Shown here piece by piece: positions 50,001-61,979 of a stretch of 64,000 nt of DNA. Each line of letters begins with the position of its first letter. Position 1 is the first letter of the stretch. Below the pieces are notes generated by a model. The model did not search any database, was not told the DNA's origin, and was given only the letters and a program-made list of their open reading frames with translations. The translations under genes were made by a program, and so were the position numbers. The stretch is from Psoroptes ovis (lineage: Eukaryota > Arthropoda > Arachnida > Sarcoptiformes > Psoroptidae): assembly GCA_002943765.1 (NCBI GenBank), contig PQWQ01000038.1, positions 1-64,000 on the forward strand, in the 5' to 3' direction.

Positions 50001-53000
50001 AATCGTGATAAGAATAGCCGTTTCATCCCATAATCCACCGGCATCCGTAGCACGTGCTGTTAAATTATATTCCGAACGTTTTTCACGATCAAAACAACAA
50101 TCCAGTACGGTGAATATACCGGTATGTGGATCAATTTGAAATAGATCCGTTGTTGATTTATCAGTTTCACTGATCGGTGCTTTAACTAATGAATAAACAA
50201 TTTTACCATTATCAGTTAAATCAGCTTCATCAAAATCAATGGCATGTAATTTGGTTAGAATTTGTCCAGCTGGCCCGTTTTCCATCAATGTAACTCGATA
50301 TAATTTTTGTTCAAATAAGGGTTTATTATCATTGATATCTTTCACAGTGATTCCAACATCGGCAATTGCCAATATCATTTGTGTTTGATGATTACGAGCT
50401 TGTATTGAAAATCTCCAATTTGATCGACCTATTACATATTAAATCAAAATAAATCAAAATTATTCAAATATTCAAAATTATGACGATTGTCTTACCGTTC
50501 GGTGGATCACGATCTAATGGACGGATCAAAAACAGTTCACCAGTCGTACGATTCAAGGCAAAATATTTAAATACATGAGCATAATCATCGATTCTGGAAT
50601 CAAGAATATAATCGATTTGTATACCATTTAATGGATTATTATGATCATGATTACGATAATGATTATGATCTTGATTGGTGCTGATCGATAGATTCAATAA
50701 TGATTTAGGCATTTCATTTTCGCTTTCTTCTTCTTCGATTGACAACACATAAAATGGTCGAATATTTTGATTATTATTAACGATCAATGTTTTGCTGTCA
50801 TTGTAGTTATAGCTTTGCTCACCACCTATGCACATACAAAGAGAAGAAATAGTGTGATTAATGTTCAAAAATTTCTAATCAATTTTCGCTTATTTCAATG
50901 ACCAATCAAATGATCGATTGACAAAAATAAATGTCATAAATGACTAATTTTCAAAATACTTATGAGCTGTAAATTAGTAATATAAGGTTGTCCGAAAAGT
51001 TTTGGCCGATTTTCATTAATAACTCTACAGTGGTTAAGCCTAATAAAACTTTTCGGACGACAGCCTGATACTTGTAAAATTTGAAAAAAACAAATTTAAA
51101 TAATGGAAAAAATAGACATTTTAAGGGGTTCAAACAAGATAAGATTTTCAAATCAAAAGCAGCTAAAACAGGAAAAAAAACAAAATTTTCCGGAAATATT
51201 CTCATCCCATTCCAAAGATGTTTTGAGGGGTGAATATCTTATCAAATCTTAAAAAAAATAATCTTTTGATCTAAAAATGTCAAACAATAAACAAATAATA
51301 AGGATGTTAAATGTATGTTTTGTGTAAATGCTTATAGACATGTAGTCTGCATATAATTTTATTTGTTCACACAGCCTAAGAGATTATACGTTTGAAATAT
51401 ATTGAGGTTGTCCGAAAAGTTTTGGCTGGTTTTCATGAATAACTCTACATTGATTAAGCCGGATAAAACTTTTCGGACAACCTAATATTTTCATTAATAC
51501 ATATAAATGTTTGTTATATTTTGATGGTTGATTTGACATGAAATATGTTATTGTTATCGTTGTTGTTGTTGTTTTACATAAATCAATTCAATCATTTTAC
51601 ATGTGTTCATCTTAATAAACATAAGACAAACACTCAATGATTTCCTTCTTGATTCTTGATCATTCATTGATTCCATCATTCATTGATCAAATTCTTAAAA
51701 TCTGAATAAACAAATGTTTAATCTTTTCAGTTTTGATGGCTGAAATATTAGGTTGTCCCATAAGTTCTTGCCGTTTTTCAGATGGGAAAAAAAATTTGAA
51801 AAACGGCAAAAACTTATGGGACAACCTAATAATAATAATAAATTCTAGATTTATTCATCCATTCATTCATTCATTTTTTTTCCAAAAATCAAAGAATTCA
51901 AATTCAAAATGATCAAATTCAATGAACACATTCGACATTTGTCTATTTGTTTATTATTATTGTGTGATATTGGTTCAAAAGTTGTCCGACAAGTTATTGC
52001 CGATTTTCGAATGATTTTCTACGATAAAATCGGCGAAAACTTTTTGGACAATCTAATATATGAATTGACAATTTCATATTCTAAAACTGATTTAAAACCA
52101 TTCACAATATTTAAGAACACATCGATATAATTATTATACCGATCAAATTAAGTGTTTCGACATCGATTAGATTTTGAATTGTTTTTCAAATGAAAAACTC
52201 TTCAATGAAAAACAATTCAAAACTAATTAGAAATTAATTAATTAACATTTTCCATGATCATCATCATCATCATCAAACTAATTGGATAATTACAGAATTC
52301 AATCCGTTCGAACGCATCAAAAAATGCGCAATTTTTAGCCAGCCAATCGGAATTAAATCAAAAGCAATCAAAAATTGAATTATTTTCAATTATTTGAAAT
52401 TATTTGAACAATGAATACGGGCGCCATATGTTTTCTGTGTTAAAAAATTCAAAAGTCTGGCAGATATTCGAATGGGGAAAACAGCGAAAAACAAAAAAAT
52501 TTAAAATGAAAACATTCATTCAGACAAACAAAAAGGAAAAAAAATAAAAGAAATTCCAATTGTCCAGTTTCAATTGTTCATTTTTTGAAAATTTTTGGGC
52601 AAAAATTTAAAAGCTAAAACAATTGAAATGAAAATATTAAGATGTCCGAAAAGTTTTGGCCGATTTTCAATGAACAACTTTGATTGATTAAGCCGAATGA
52701 ACTTTGCGAACAACCTAAAATTATTATTATGGAACCCGTTCATTTTCTATTGAAAATCTTTTACAAAAATTGCAGATTCCGACACGGAATTTGTTTTCTG
52801 TGGAATTTTTCAATTCACAAAAATTCAATTCAATTCACACAAATTCAATCGAAACAAAAAATTTTGAAAAACAAAAAAATTGCAATTTTTTCAATTGAAA
52901 AACACTTTTATTTAATAGGTTGTCCGAAATGTTTTGTCGGATTTTCATCAAGCAACTCTATTCGATAAACCGAATGAACTTTTCGGACAATCTAATTTAT

Positions 53001-56000
53001 TTTCAAAATGCAAAATTCATTCATATATGTATTGCATTCATTGAAAATTCTAAACAAAAACAAAAAAATGAAATGGAACATTTTACAATTATATGAAGAT
53101 TGGCTTCAAAAAACAAATCGATTCAATTCAATAATCAAAGTAATAATGATTATATTCCACAGAATACATTTTCTCAGTTATAATTGATGTTTTTTGATAG
53201 ATTTTTGGAATTCGAATGCCCTGTGGCATTGTAGGAATTTTATTATTTTCATTCACAAAACATCATCAATTGATGATGAAAGTATGTTTCACTGGAATTC
53301 AACTCACACAAAGCCAGTTCAAACTCAGTTCAATTATTTCTAATTTTAGAAAATTTAATCAAACAAATACAAATCTACAGCCTCATACCTCATGAATGAT
53401 ATCGACACATATAATCCTAGGCGAAATTTTCCAATACATTTTTTGATTGAAAAGTAAAAACAAGAAAAATATTCCGAGTGTTCATCATGTATTAAATAAT
53501 GTGAACATAGTGATATCAAGGTTGTCCAAAAAGTTTTTGCCGATTATATCGTAAGGAGAATCAATGAGAGAATCGACAAAAACTTATCGGACAACCTAAT
53601 ACAACTCGGAATAAATAGACAGCAGTAAAATAAACATTGAAAGCTGTCAATTGATTGCATTCGTATTTTCTTGATTTTTTCAAGACTAAAGCTTAGCTTA
53701 GTACACCACGTCATTACCGGTTTGCATTGAAATTTTGCAATTTTCTATTTTTATTATTTTTCTGTGAAGCAAGAGTTCATTACTATTTAGGTTGTCCGAA
53801 AAGTTTTGGCCGATTTTCATGTACAACTTTGATTGATTAAGCCGAATGAACTTTTCGGACAACAGCATAATACAGCAAGCATTAACACCATCAGACAGAA
53901 TGTTAATCTCATCTCATAAAATATCGAGAGAATTGAAAATTTTGAAAATTTTGAAAATTTATAAAAAATTCATTCAAAACAATTTTCAAATTTTCAAAAA
54001 CTAATCAAAAAAAATATTTTTACACTAAAATTTCAAGACTATAGATTAGGTTGTTGTCCAAAAAGTTCATTCGGCTTAATCAAGGAAAGTTGCTTGATGA
54101 AAATTGGCCTAAACTTTTCGGACAACCTAAATATATTTGGACAATTATGTGATTGAAGAAATGATGATGATGATTGTCGTTGATTGTTGATTGCTTTGCT
54201 CTCTCTCTCTCTCACAACGCAAAAAGGATCAAAGTTCGATGGAAATTCTACGAGAAAATAGATAAAAGAGAAGATTCTCGATGCAATATTTTCTCGAGTT
54301 TTTTTTTCATTTGTTCATGATTACAAGTAAATTTGAAGACTTAAACAACAATAGCCCTCAAAATGAATCAACGATTGTGTAAAGTGAAGAATATAAGGGG
54401 AAAAAACAGAGCCCAAACAATAGAAATTCTATGGGAAATAATTTCAAAGATGATCATCATAATCAATCGAACTAAAACAAATTCAAAATTTGTCACTGGG
54501 AAATTATTAGGTTGTCCAGAAAGTTATAGCCGGTTTTTTCGTAGAAAATCATTGGAAAATCGGCAAGAATTTTTCGGACAATCTAATTTAATTTCGAGAG
54601 AATGAAATTAAATTAGATTTTCAAAAAGGAAAATTCAATTTAAGAAAAAATTCTGTGATTTCGAATTCAATTAATTTCTCATGCAAAATTCACATACATT
54701 CACAATGAATAGACACTGTGAATGAGGATCGAAATTCAATCAAAGACAATTACTGGGGTGAAAATATAATGGAAAATCAAAACAATTTGTAAAATGGAGT
54801 TTGAAATCCATTTTGAAAAATTCAATCAAGTCTTGGGAAACTCTTTGAAAATTCTTTGAAAGGGTTAAAACCTTAAAGCAATTAAAGAAAAAATAAGTAA
54901 TTTGAAAAAATCAATCAATCGATGGTAAGCTATCAATTATTTTGATAATTTAAGAGAAAATTATTAATAATTACAAAATATTCATTATTTTCGTGAAGAT
55001 TATTGTCAATTGTGAATGCACTTTGGCAATTGTAAGGGGTAATAGTCTATAGTTTTTGGAATTTTCAATCAAAATCAAATTAAATCAAATGGAAAATTTG
55101 TTTATTTGTATACAAGATCGAAAAGAAAAAGGTCTCTCAAATTATGATTAGTAAAATCAAAAAATTGATTTCGAATGACAAAAGAATATGAATATGAAAT
55201 AATAACACAAAAATATGGATTTAACTTTCAAAAAAATAATATTTAGGTTGTCCGAAAAGTTTATTCGGGCTTAATCAATCGAAGTTGCTTGATGAAAATT
55301 GGCCACAACTTTCTGGACAATCTAATAATAATAATAATAATGCCATTGATCATTGAAAAACGAATATAATTCGGGCCATAATCCTTACAATAAATATTTT
55401 TGTTTCATATTTTGTTTAATCTTAAAAAAAAAATTGACACAAATTTCAAATTGTCAAAAATGAAAATGTCAAATTATCAATTATTACTATTGTTATCAAT
55501 TATGGATGAATGAATGATTTAAACAATTTCAAATTTTGAATCGACCATAAGTCTGGCAGGCGAAAAACTCTGGTCATTTTGAATGACCAAAATTCAAAAG
55601 GATCAATTTTCAGTCATTTGGTTCAATTGTTGTATTTCTTTGATTAAAAATTTTCATTTTTTCCAATACTTTGGATTCAATGATTCAATTCATGTTTCAT
55701 TTCATTGATTTTTTGATTTAGAATCTCTCATTTTTCATTATACTAAGGTTGTCCGAAAAGTTTTTGCTGATTTTCCAATCATTTTCTATGATAAAATCGG
55801 CAAAAACTTTCCGGACAACTTAATATATTTTAAAAGAATTTTAAATTCAAGATTTTGGAACTCAAATATTCATATAAGCACCAATAATTAATATTTGAAG
55901 AAAATCAAATTTCATAATTCTTTGGAAGGCACCAGCAGCAGCAGCATATGAAAGCATCTTTGAAAGGTTCAAATGGCGGTTAGTTTAGTTGGCAGGCTAA

Positions 56001-59000
56001 CTGACTCGGGGTTTCAAATTACTAATTTCTTATTTATTACCATCATCATCTTAATCATCATCATTTCTTAAATAATCCTTTGAATTTTGAAATTTTTTCA
56101 AAAAGAAAAAAATTTCATTTAAAATTTTTTAAAATTGTAACTTTTTTCTCATGAATTACTTATGGCTGCACATAAAAGTTATGCATATAAATTAGGTTGT
56201 CCCATAAGTTCTTGCCGTTTTTCGAATGGAAAAAAATTCGAAAAACGGCAAGAACTTTGCGGACACCCTACATACATTATTCATTATCATATGTACACAT
56301 TTTGTCAATGAATAAAAATTTTAAGGTTTTAGTTTTCAAAAAAAAAGGAAAAACTTTTTTTTCTTCGGAAACATTCATTTATTACATTATTTCATTTATT
56401 TCATTCATTTTTCTTAGGTTATGAATCGGGTTTCTTAGATTATTTATACGAGTTTTTTTCATTTGGGGGGGAGGGGAGGAGGATAATTGAAATTTTCCGA
56501 ATCAAAGACGTAACAGTACGCCGATTTCAACGAAGGGTTGTGGACGATGCCGGTAAACCTTTGAAAATTTAAAATTTTCAAAACTACCAGGCATCGTTAA
56601 AAAAATGAAAAATTCTCGAATAATAATATAAAATCATGATAGATTTACATAAGATGAGAACACAAACACATACACAGACACAAAAAATGGTGGTTCACAA
56701 ATGTTATAAGTATTTGGTTGTCCGAAAAGTTTATTCGGCTTTATCACCGTAGAGTTGTTTATGAAAATCGGTCAGAACTTTTCGGACAACACCTAATAAA
56801 ACATAAGTAAAAATAAAGAAATTTATTCGATATTTTTCTTCATTTATTCATTTCTCATTTCATATCGCTACTTTTTTTCATTTATTTTTTTTCTCAGCGT
56901 AAGATTATTGTTATATTAGATTTTTTGGCCATTTTTTTTCACTTATTCAATTTTGTTATTTTGATATTTAAAAATTAATATTAGGTTGTCCGAAAAGTTC
57001 TTGCTGTTTTTCCAATTATTTTCTATGATATAACTGGTGAAAACTTTCCGGACAATCTAATATATGTATGTGAATGCATACACATCCATGCATGTACTGG
57101 CTGGCTTAACATCTGAATGAGAGAATATTTCATCTTTTCTCAGTCTGTGTACTGTTGTACATATCTCCATATCAAATACAATCAATCATTGAAATTTTTT
57201 TAGGTTTCTTTCATAGTAAATACATGAATATGAAAAATATTAGGTTGTCCAGAAAGTTTTTGCCGATTTATCAATTGAAAAACATTTGAAAATCGGCAAA
57301 AACTTTTCGGACAACCAAATATAAAACTGGCTTAAAATATCTGTAATACACAGACACACAGACAAAAACGTACAAAATACAATCATCAACCAGCTAAATT
57401 CAGCCAACCAAAATAACTGAACTGAACTGAAATGAAAATGAAAATTTCACATTTCACATCGATCGAATAATTTTATCCTTATCGATTTTTTCTGTTTCTC
57501 ATTTCTCGTAAATACACAATGAATTCACAGAATTCTGTTGTGTGTTGTAACAAGCCCAAGTAAAAAAAATTCAAATTTCAATTAATCATTGCCGCCCAAA
57601 AATAAGTACAAATGTATTTATTATGTGTATGGCCCCTTGTGGGCACAACAAACGAATTTTAAGGCTGAATTTTTACAAAACGTATCGAAACGTTGGCGGC
57701 AATCATCAGAAAATTAACAACCAAGAAAAATATATATTTTTATACGAATTAAAATTGTAGAAAAATAAATTAGATGTTGTCCGAAAAGTTTATCCGGCTT
57801 AATCACCGATGGAATTGTTCATGAAAATCGGCCAAAACTTTTCGGACAGCCCAATATCGATCTATGATAATCGACAATTTTATTTTGAATGAAATGAATG
57901 AATGATATATGAAATATAAACATTTGAATTTGAAATTCTATACACACATTGAATACACTGAATAATAATAATATTGGAAACGAAACGATTGTATTAAAAT
58001 CAAAGCCAATAATTATCATTTGATTATTATTATGATTATCACTTTATATTAGGTTGTCCGAAAAATTTTTGCCGATTTTCAAATGTTTTTCAATCGATAA
58101 ATCGGTAAAAACTTTTCGGACAATCTAATGTTTAAAGCAAATTTTCAGAAGAAAATTGATTTTCATTTTCATTTCGCAATTTTTTATATTTATTCATCAG
58201 TGATTATCATTTTTATTCCAAAATGAATCGATTATTGAGCCATAATCTTCGACGGAGAAATATTTTCATTCATTCATCATCAAGGATTCATAAACAATAG
58301 ACAATAGATAATTGTAATAATCATTAAATAATAATAATTGTATATTGAGGTTGTACGAAAAGTTTTGGCCGATTATATCCGTAAAAAATCATTGAAAAAT
58401 CAGCAAAAACTTTGCGGACAACCTTGTAATTGTTATGATAATAATAATAATAGCAGCAGTAATGCATACAAATGAAATTTAAATCATGAATGCACACACA
58501 ATGGGTGAATGAATGAATGATGGAGCGAAATCGATTTTGACATTTTTGTGTCCTTTTAAAAATTTTTACAGAATTAAATCATAGACTATGACACATAGAT
58601 TATAGTTTTTATATGTTAAACACATATATACGAATAATGATAATAATAGGAATGATGATAATCGGATATAACTTTTGAATAAATAAATATATTAGGTTGT
58701 CCGAAAAGTTTTTGCCGATTTTTCAATCATTTTCTACCGGTGAAACCGGTAAAAACTTTCCGGACAAACTGAAATATATATTTTTCATAAAAGTGTCAAA
58801 TAATGTATATTTACATGTATTTCATGGAAGTACAATGAATAGAAATGAAATAAATTTTTTTATATTTTTTGAAAATGTTGAATCTTATTGCAATAAATCA
58901 TATATTGGGGTTGTCCCATAAGTTCTTGCCGTTTTTTAGATTTTTTTTCATTCGAAAAACGACAAGAACTTATTGGACAATCTAATATATGCATGTATGA

Positions 59001-60007
59001 ATTTTTATTTTTTCAAACATGTATTTTTATTTTTTTTTAAAATAAAATACATAAGAACTATACACTTTAAATGTTTGCTTTGAGGATTTTGGCTTGCGTC
59101 AAGCGGGATGCCGCAAATTTCACCAATACCATCAAAGAAAACAAGTATTGGCTATGACTATTGGAGAAAATAAAATCACTTTTGAAAAGCGTACCGATAC
59201 GTCAAGGGCTTGTATGAAGCAAGGATTATAGATTTTTTATAATATTTTTTGAAACACTTTAAAGTTTTTCATGTTTTTCATGTTGTTGTTGTGTTAGGTT
59301 ATTATTATCTTTAACAAAACAGAAAAAGTGAAAAATTTTACTGAGAAAAATAAATATCATAAGGCTATTGACTAGCATTGAATTTTTCAAATTCTCAAGT
59401 ATTCTGTTGTAATAGGTTGTCCAATAAGTTTTTGCCGATTTTCCAATGATTTTTCTACAGATATAATCGGCAAAAACTTTACGGACGACCTAATATTTTG
59501 TACACACAAACTAAAAGTGAACAATTTAAGGCATCAATTTATAACATGCATTCACAAACACGAATATTTGTATTATTTGAGATAAATGTGTTAATGTATG
59601 GAATATATTGGAAAAACAATTGAAATGATATTTTTCGAAAAAATGAAAAATTCGGTCATTTCAGTGTAACTAAAATGGCAAAATATTAAAAAAATGTAAA
59701 AGGTTCTAACCTTTGAAAAAATTGATTGCTTCAGGCTTCGATGATTGACTTGACATTAGTGCATTATTATTTTCATTATTCACAGTTGATTCATATATTG
59801 GCCACTGTTGTAGTGTGGTGGCGCTGGTGTTATTATTATTAAGATTATAGTTATTAAATGATGATGACAAATTTGAATTCGGTATCATCAATGGTAACCA
59901 TAATTTATTCAATTGTTGTTGTTGTTGATTTTGGTGTTGATGTTGTAGTTGTTGATGTTGCTGGTGCTGTTGTTGTTGTTGTTGACTTATGTTCACATAT
60001 TTTGTCA
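47073..60007 (-). CDS. Cadherin-family transmembrane protein (N terminus not found)
   Basis: Five exons placed: 60007-59711, 50825-50496, 50428-49784, 48554-47781, 47590-47073 (about 854 residues). All introns are phase 1. The 60007 exon starts at an acceptor (TTTTTTAG), so at least one more exon lies upstream. It encodes a poly-Q/H stretch and N-rich sequence and joins in frame to GEQSYNYND. The cadherin repeats are clear: FALNRTTGELFLIRPLDRD, VKDINDNKPLFEQ, then ENGPAGQILTKLHAIDFDEA, DPHTGIFTVL, ITIGDLNDNPPRF with calcium-binding DxNDN motifs. A third, weaker repeat follows. The TM helix (FIIYASIIVFTNLILLLIIA, then TFWLMRKN) is split by the last intron. The cytoplasmic tail is S/T/N/A-rich without a recognisable catenin site. 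Probably a protocadherin-like adhesion protein. The link to the 59.7-60.0 kb exon rests on phase and context only. Confidence 0.75.
47659..47753 (+). mobile_element. Hairpin MITE, type C, in the cadherin TM intron (copy 9)
   Basis: Longest C copy: GTCCGATAAGTTTTTGCC pairs with GGCAAAAACTTATCGGAC, and CGAATG pairs with CATTCG around an A-rich loop. Removing it leaves an intron of about 95 bp. Confidence 0.92.
48665..48745 (+). mobile_element. Hairpin MITE, type D (copy 10)
   Basis: TTAGGTTGTCCGAAAAGTTT, loop ACTAATTGAAAAACGTTTG, right end CGGGACGACCCAAT. In the intron between 49784 and 48554. Confidence 0.87.
50981..51069 (+). mobile_element. Hairpin MITE, type B (copy 11)
   Basis: Interior ATTAATAACTCTACAGTGG, right arm AAACTTTTCGGACGACAGCC with a short insertion near the end. 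Confidence 0.87.
51402..51487 (+). mobile_element. Hairpin MITE, type B (copy 12)
   Basis: TTGAGGTTGTCCGAAAAG ... CGGACAACCTAATA. Close to copy 11: both have AATAACTCTACA and ATAAAACTTTTCGG. Confidence 0.9.
51748..51830 (+). mobile_element. Hairpin MITE, type C (copy 13)
   Basis: Arms GTCCCATAAGTTCTTGCCG and CGGCAAAAACTTATGGGAC: the CCCAT/ATGGG change is present on both sides. Confidence 0.93.
51980..52058 (+). mobile_element. Hairpin MITE, type A (copy 14)
   Basis: Left end reduced to AGTTGTCCGACAAGTTATTG; interior TTTTCTACGATAAAATCGG; right arm CTTTTTGGACAATC. Confidence 0.87.
52637..52719 (+). mobile_element. Hairpin MITE, type B (copy 15)
   Basis: TTAAGATGTCCGAAAAGTTT ... AAGCCGAATGAACTTTGCG, right end AACAACCTAA. 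Confidence 0.87.
52915..52996 (+). mobile_element. Hairpin MITE, type B (copy 16)
   Basis: ATAGGTTGTCCGAAATGTTT; interior CATCAAGCAACTCTATTCG; right end CGGACAATCTAAT. Confidence 0.87.
53517..53600 (-). mobile_element. Hairpin MITE, type A2 (copy 17)
   Basis: CAAGGTTGTCCAAAAAGTTT, ATTATATCGTAAGGAGAATC, AATGAGAGAATCGAC; right arm CTTATCGGACAACC. Confidence 0.87.
53787..53871 (+). mobile_element. Hairpin MITE, type B (copy 18)
   Basis: TTAGGTTGTCCGAAAAGTTT, CATGTACAACTTTGATTG, AAGCCGAATGAACTTTTCGG; right end disrupted (ACAACAGCATAA). Confidence 0.88.
54046..54130 (-). mobile_element. Hairpin MITE, type B reversed (copy 19)
   Basis: TTAGGTTGTTGTCCAAAAAG with a duplicated TTG; AGTTCATTCGGCTTAATC on the left shows reverse orientation. 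Confidence 0.88.
54507..54588 (-). mobile_element. Hairpin MITE, type A (copy 20)
   Basis: TTAGGTTGTCCAGAAAGTTA, GTAGAAAATCATTGGAAAAT; right end CGGACAATCTAAT. Confidence 0.88.
55242..55326 (-). mobile_element. Hairpin MITE, type B reversed (copy 21)
   Basis: TTAGGTTGTCCGAAAAGTTT, ATTCGGGCTTAATCAATCG, right arm TTTCTGGACAATCTAA. Confidence 0.88.
55743..55824 (+). mobile_element. Hairpin MITE, type A (copy 22)
   Basis: CTAAGGTTGTCCGAAAAGTT; TTTTCTATGATAAAATCGG; right end CGGACAACTTAATA. Confidence 0.9.
56192..56271 (+). mobile_element. Hairpin MITE, type C (copy 23)
   Basis: TTAGGTTGTCCCATAAGTTC on the left but GAACTTTGCGGACACCC on the right: outer arm bases no longer match. Confidence 0.88.
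56712..56797 (-). mobile_element. Hairpin MITE, type B reversed (copy 24)
   Basis: TATTTGGTTGTCCGAAAAG, TTATTCGGCTTTATCACCG, right end CGGACAACACCTAATA with an extra AC. Confidence 0.88.
56981..57061 (+). mobile_element. Hairpin MITE, type A (copy 25)
   Basis: TTAGGTTGTCCGAAAAGTTC, TTTTCTATGATATAACTGG, right end CCGGACAATCTAATA. Confidence 0.9.
57240..57320 (+). mobile_element. Hairpin MITE, type D (copy 26)
   Basis: TTAGGTTGTCCAGAAAGTTT, ATCAATTGAAAAACATTTG, right end CGGACAACCAAAT. Confidence 0.9.
57770..57855 (-). mobile_element. Hairpin MITE, type B reversed (copy 27)
   Basis: TTAGATGTTGTCCGAAAAG, TTATCCGGCTTAATCACCG, right end CGGACAGCCCAATA. Confidence 0.88.
58049..58129 (-). mobile_element. 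Hairpin MITE, type D reversed (copy 28)
   Basis: TTAGGTTGTCCGAAAAATTT, CAAATGTTTTTCAATCGAT, right end CGGACAATCTAAT. Confidence 0.9.
58345..58426 (-). mobile_element. Hairpin MITE, type A (copy 29)
   Basis: TGAGGTTGTACGAAAAGTTT, ATTATATCCGTAAAAAATC, right end GCGGACAACCTTG. Confidence 0.87.
58692..58772 (+). mobile_element. Hairpin MITE, type A (copy 30)
   Basis: TTAGGTTGTCCGAAAAGTTT, TTTTCTACCGGTGAAACCGG, right end CCGGACAAACTGAA. Confidence 0.88.
58906..58986 (-). mobile_element. Hairpin MITE, type C reversed (copy 31)
   Basis: TGGGGTTGTCCCATAAGTTC, T-run loop then CATTCGAAAAACGACAAG, right arm CTTATTGGACAATCTAA. Confidence 0.88.
59412..59494 (+). mobile_element. Hairpin MITE, type A (copy 32)
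   Basis: ATAGGTTGTCCAATAAGTTT, TTTTTCTACAGATATAATCGG, right end CGGACGACCTAATA. Confidence 0.88.
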
Positions 60008-60082
60008 CTAAAAAATTCAGGAATAGAAATAAGAAAATATTTGATAAACAGAAATGCAAATTACTATTTGATTTACATCAAA

Positions 60083-60161
60083 TTAGGTTGTCCGAAAAGT
60101 TTTTGCCGATTTTCCAATGATTTTCTACCGATATAACCGGCAAATTTTGCGGACAACGTTA
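60083..60161 (+). mobile_element. Hairpin MITE, type A (copy 33)
   Basis: TTAGGTTGTCCGAAAAGTTT, TTTTCTACCGATATAACCGG, then a shortened right arm CAAATTTTGCGGACAACG. Confidence 0.88.
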
Positions 60162-60245
60162 TATTTGTACACAACTAATACTACTAGTGTAAAATGATGA
60201 TTTGATTTTGTTTTGGCGAAAATTTTTTCAAAGAAACAAAATATA

Positions 60246-60327
60246 TTAGGTTGTCCCCAAAGTTTTGGCCGATTTTCAATGAGCAACTTTGATTGATTAA
60301 GCCGAATGAACTTTTCGGACAGCCTAT
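60246..60327 (+). mobile_element. Hairpin MITE, type B (copy 34)
   Basis: TTAGGTTGTCCCCAAAGTTT, CAATGAGCAACTTTGATTG, right end CGGACAGCCTA. Confidence 0.9.
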
Positions 60328-60453
60328 GTATATTTTCACATATGTTCAGATATGAATACACCATTTGAAATCACATTACCATCAATTTTTTTTTTCATTC
60401 AAAAAAATTCAAAAAATAACAAAATTACTTTTTTTGTGTAGAAAAAAAAAATA

Positions 60454-60534
60454 TTAGGTTGTCCGAAAAGTTCTTGCCGATTTTCTCATTGATTCCTCAC
60501 GATATAATCGGCAAAAACTTTCTGGACAACTTAA
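60454..60534 (+). mobile_element. Hairpin MITE, type A2 forward (copy 35)
   Basis: TTAGGTTGTCCGAAAAGTTC, TCTCATTGATTCCTCACGAT; the only A2 in forward orientation. Right end CTGGACAACTTAATA. Confidence 0.9.
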
Positions 60535-61390
60535 TACAACAAAGAAATCAAACATTTAAATTCTTCAGTCATACCACATATACATACAAACAAACACGAC
60601 GAATATGTGAAAATTTTGTCGTCGTCGTATTCATTCAAGCAAACTTATCATCATTATTATTATTATTTTATCATCATTTGACAAGTAAGAATTGAAACAA
60701 AATGAAATGAAATGAAACAAATTTTCTTTGAACAAAATGGAATTTAAACTTAAAAATTTTTGGGAAAAAAAAACGAAAAAAACGATCAGCATAAAACACA
60801 AAACTATTTGAGATAATAGAGAGAGAGACTATAGATATACATAAGGAGACACATATTAAATTGTTTGAATTTTGGATAATGTTTTGTTTTATTCGATTTA
60901 TCGTTTTCGTTTGCCACCATTTGGTTCATTCAAGTCATTTGCCGGCAATTTGGCTTGAATTAAGGCTATAGTCTTTTAAGACGGAGCTGTACGTCGACAA
61001 CACTAAGTGCTTGAATCGGCTAAACGCGTATTGATACATCATTCATGGGTAAATTCAAACTAAAAGTTTAATTTTTCAAAAATTCAAGTTTTTGAAAATT
61101 TTTACACACATTATCAATCGATAGACACATAAACACATAGAAACACATACAAGTTGTATATTGGAAATACATACATTTTCAAATAATGATTAGTCCATTA
61201 TTTGTTTTGGAAAAAATTACAACAAATCGGGTTACACAACAATTTCATGTTTTTTTTTCTTTGAGAAATCAGAAATTTTGCTTTTAAGAAATTCATATCG
61301 ATAATTTCCATGATTTTTTAGTGAAAAATTGACAATTTTCTTCCAAGAAGAAAGAATCCAAAAAAAAAAGAATCATAAATCTTATTCTAT

Positions 61391-61474
61391 TAGAGGTTGT
61401 CCGATAAGTTTTTGCCGTTTTTCAAATGAAAAAAAAAATTCAAAAAACGGCAAGAACTTATCGGACAACCTGAT
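61391..61474 (+). mobile_element. Hairpin MITE, type C (copy 36)
   Basis: TAGAGGTTGTCCGATAAGTT; arms CCGATAAG and CTTATCGG match each other; right end ACAACCTGA. Confidence 0.92.
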
Positions 61475-61791
61475 GTTTCATTTTTCGCTTTCTTTGAGGT
61501 AAAATTTTCTACATATAAAGATATATGACATTTTTCTTTTATCAAAGAATTTCAAAAAAAAAAAAAATTCAGATAAAGAATTATATTTTTGCTCAAAGAA
61601 TGAAACTCATAGAAAATCTATTGATTATTATGATTTGGGCAGCAGCAGCAGCAGCAGCAATCAAAATTTTCTCAAATATGCGTATATTATCCACCAATAT
61701 ATATTATTGCAATTTATCAATGACACATAAATTTATTATTATTTGATTTGGTTTGATTTGATTTTCCCCTTATATTTCATATTTTCTATTT

Positions 61792-61874
61792 ATTAGATTG
61801 TCCGAAAAGTTCCATCGGCTTAATCAATAGAGTTGCTGTAGGAAAATCGGCCAGAACTTTTCGGACAATCTAAT
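61792..61874 (-). mobile_element. Hairpin MITE, type B reversed (copy 37)
   Basis: ATTAGATTGTCCGAAAAGTT, CCATCGGCTTAATCAATAG, right end CGGACAATCTAATA. Confidence 0.9.
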
Positions 61875-61979
61875 ATTTTACTTTTTCTCCGTTTCGGCCC
61901 CTTGTATTTTTTGTTGGACCACAAAAACCAATTTTGATTCTTTGATTTTTTTTCTTTTGATTTGGTCAACAAAATTTTT

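Larger units (their letters stand above)
50826..59710 (-). other. 8.9 kb cadherin intron packed with hairpin MITEs
   Basis: Bounded by donor AAAG/GTTAGAA at 59711 and acceptor GCATAG/GTGG at 50825. It holds 22 copies of the AGGTTGTCC element, roughly one per 400 bp, separated by AT-rich DNA with simple repeats. No cadherin-like exon was recognised inside it, and no full transposase gene. Other introns of this window are mostly under 110 bp. Confidence 0.7.

Noticed and set aside
59080..59220. GC-richer stretch in the intron (GCGTCAAGCGGGATGCCGC) as a possible missing exon
   Set aside because: No open frame with cadherin features and no convincing splice pair around it.
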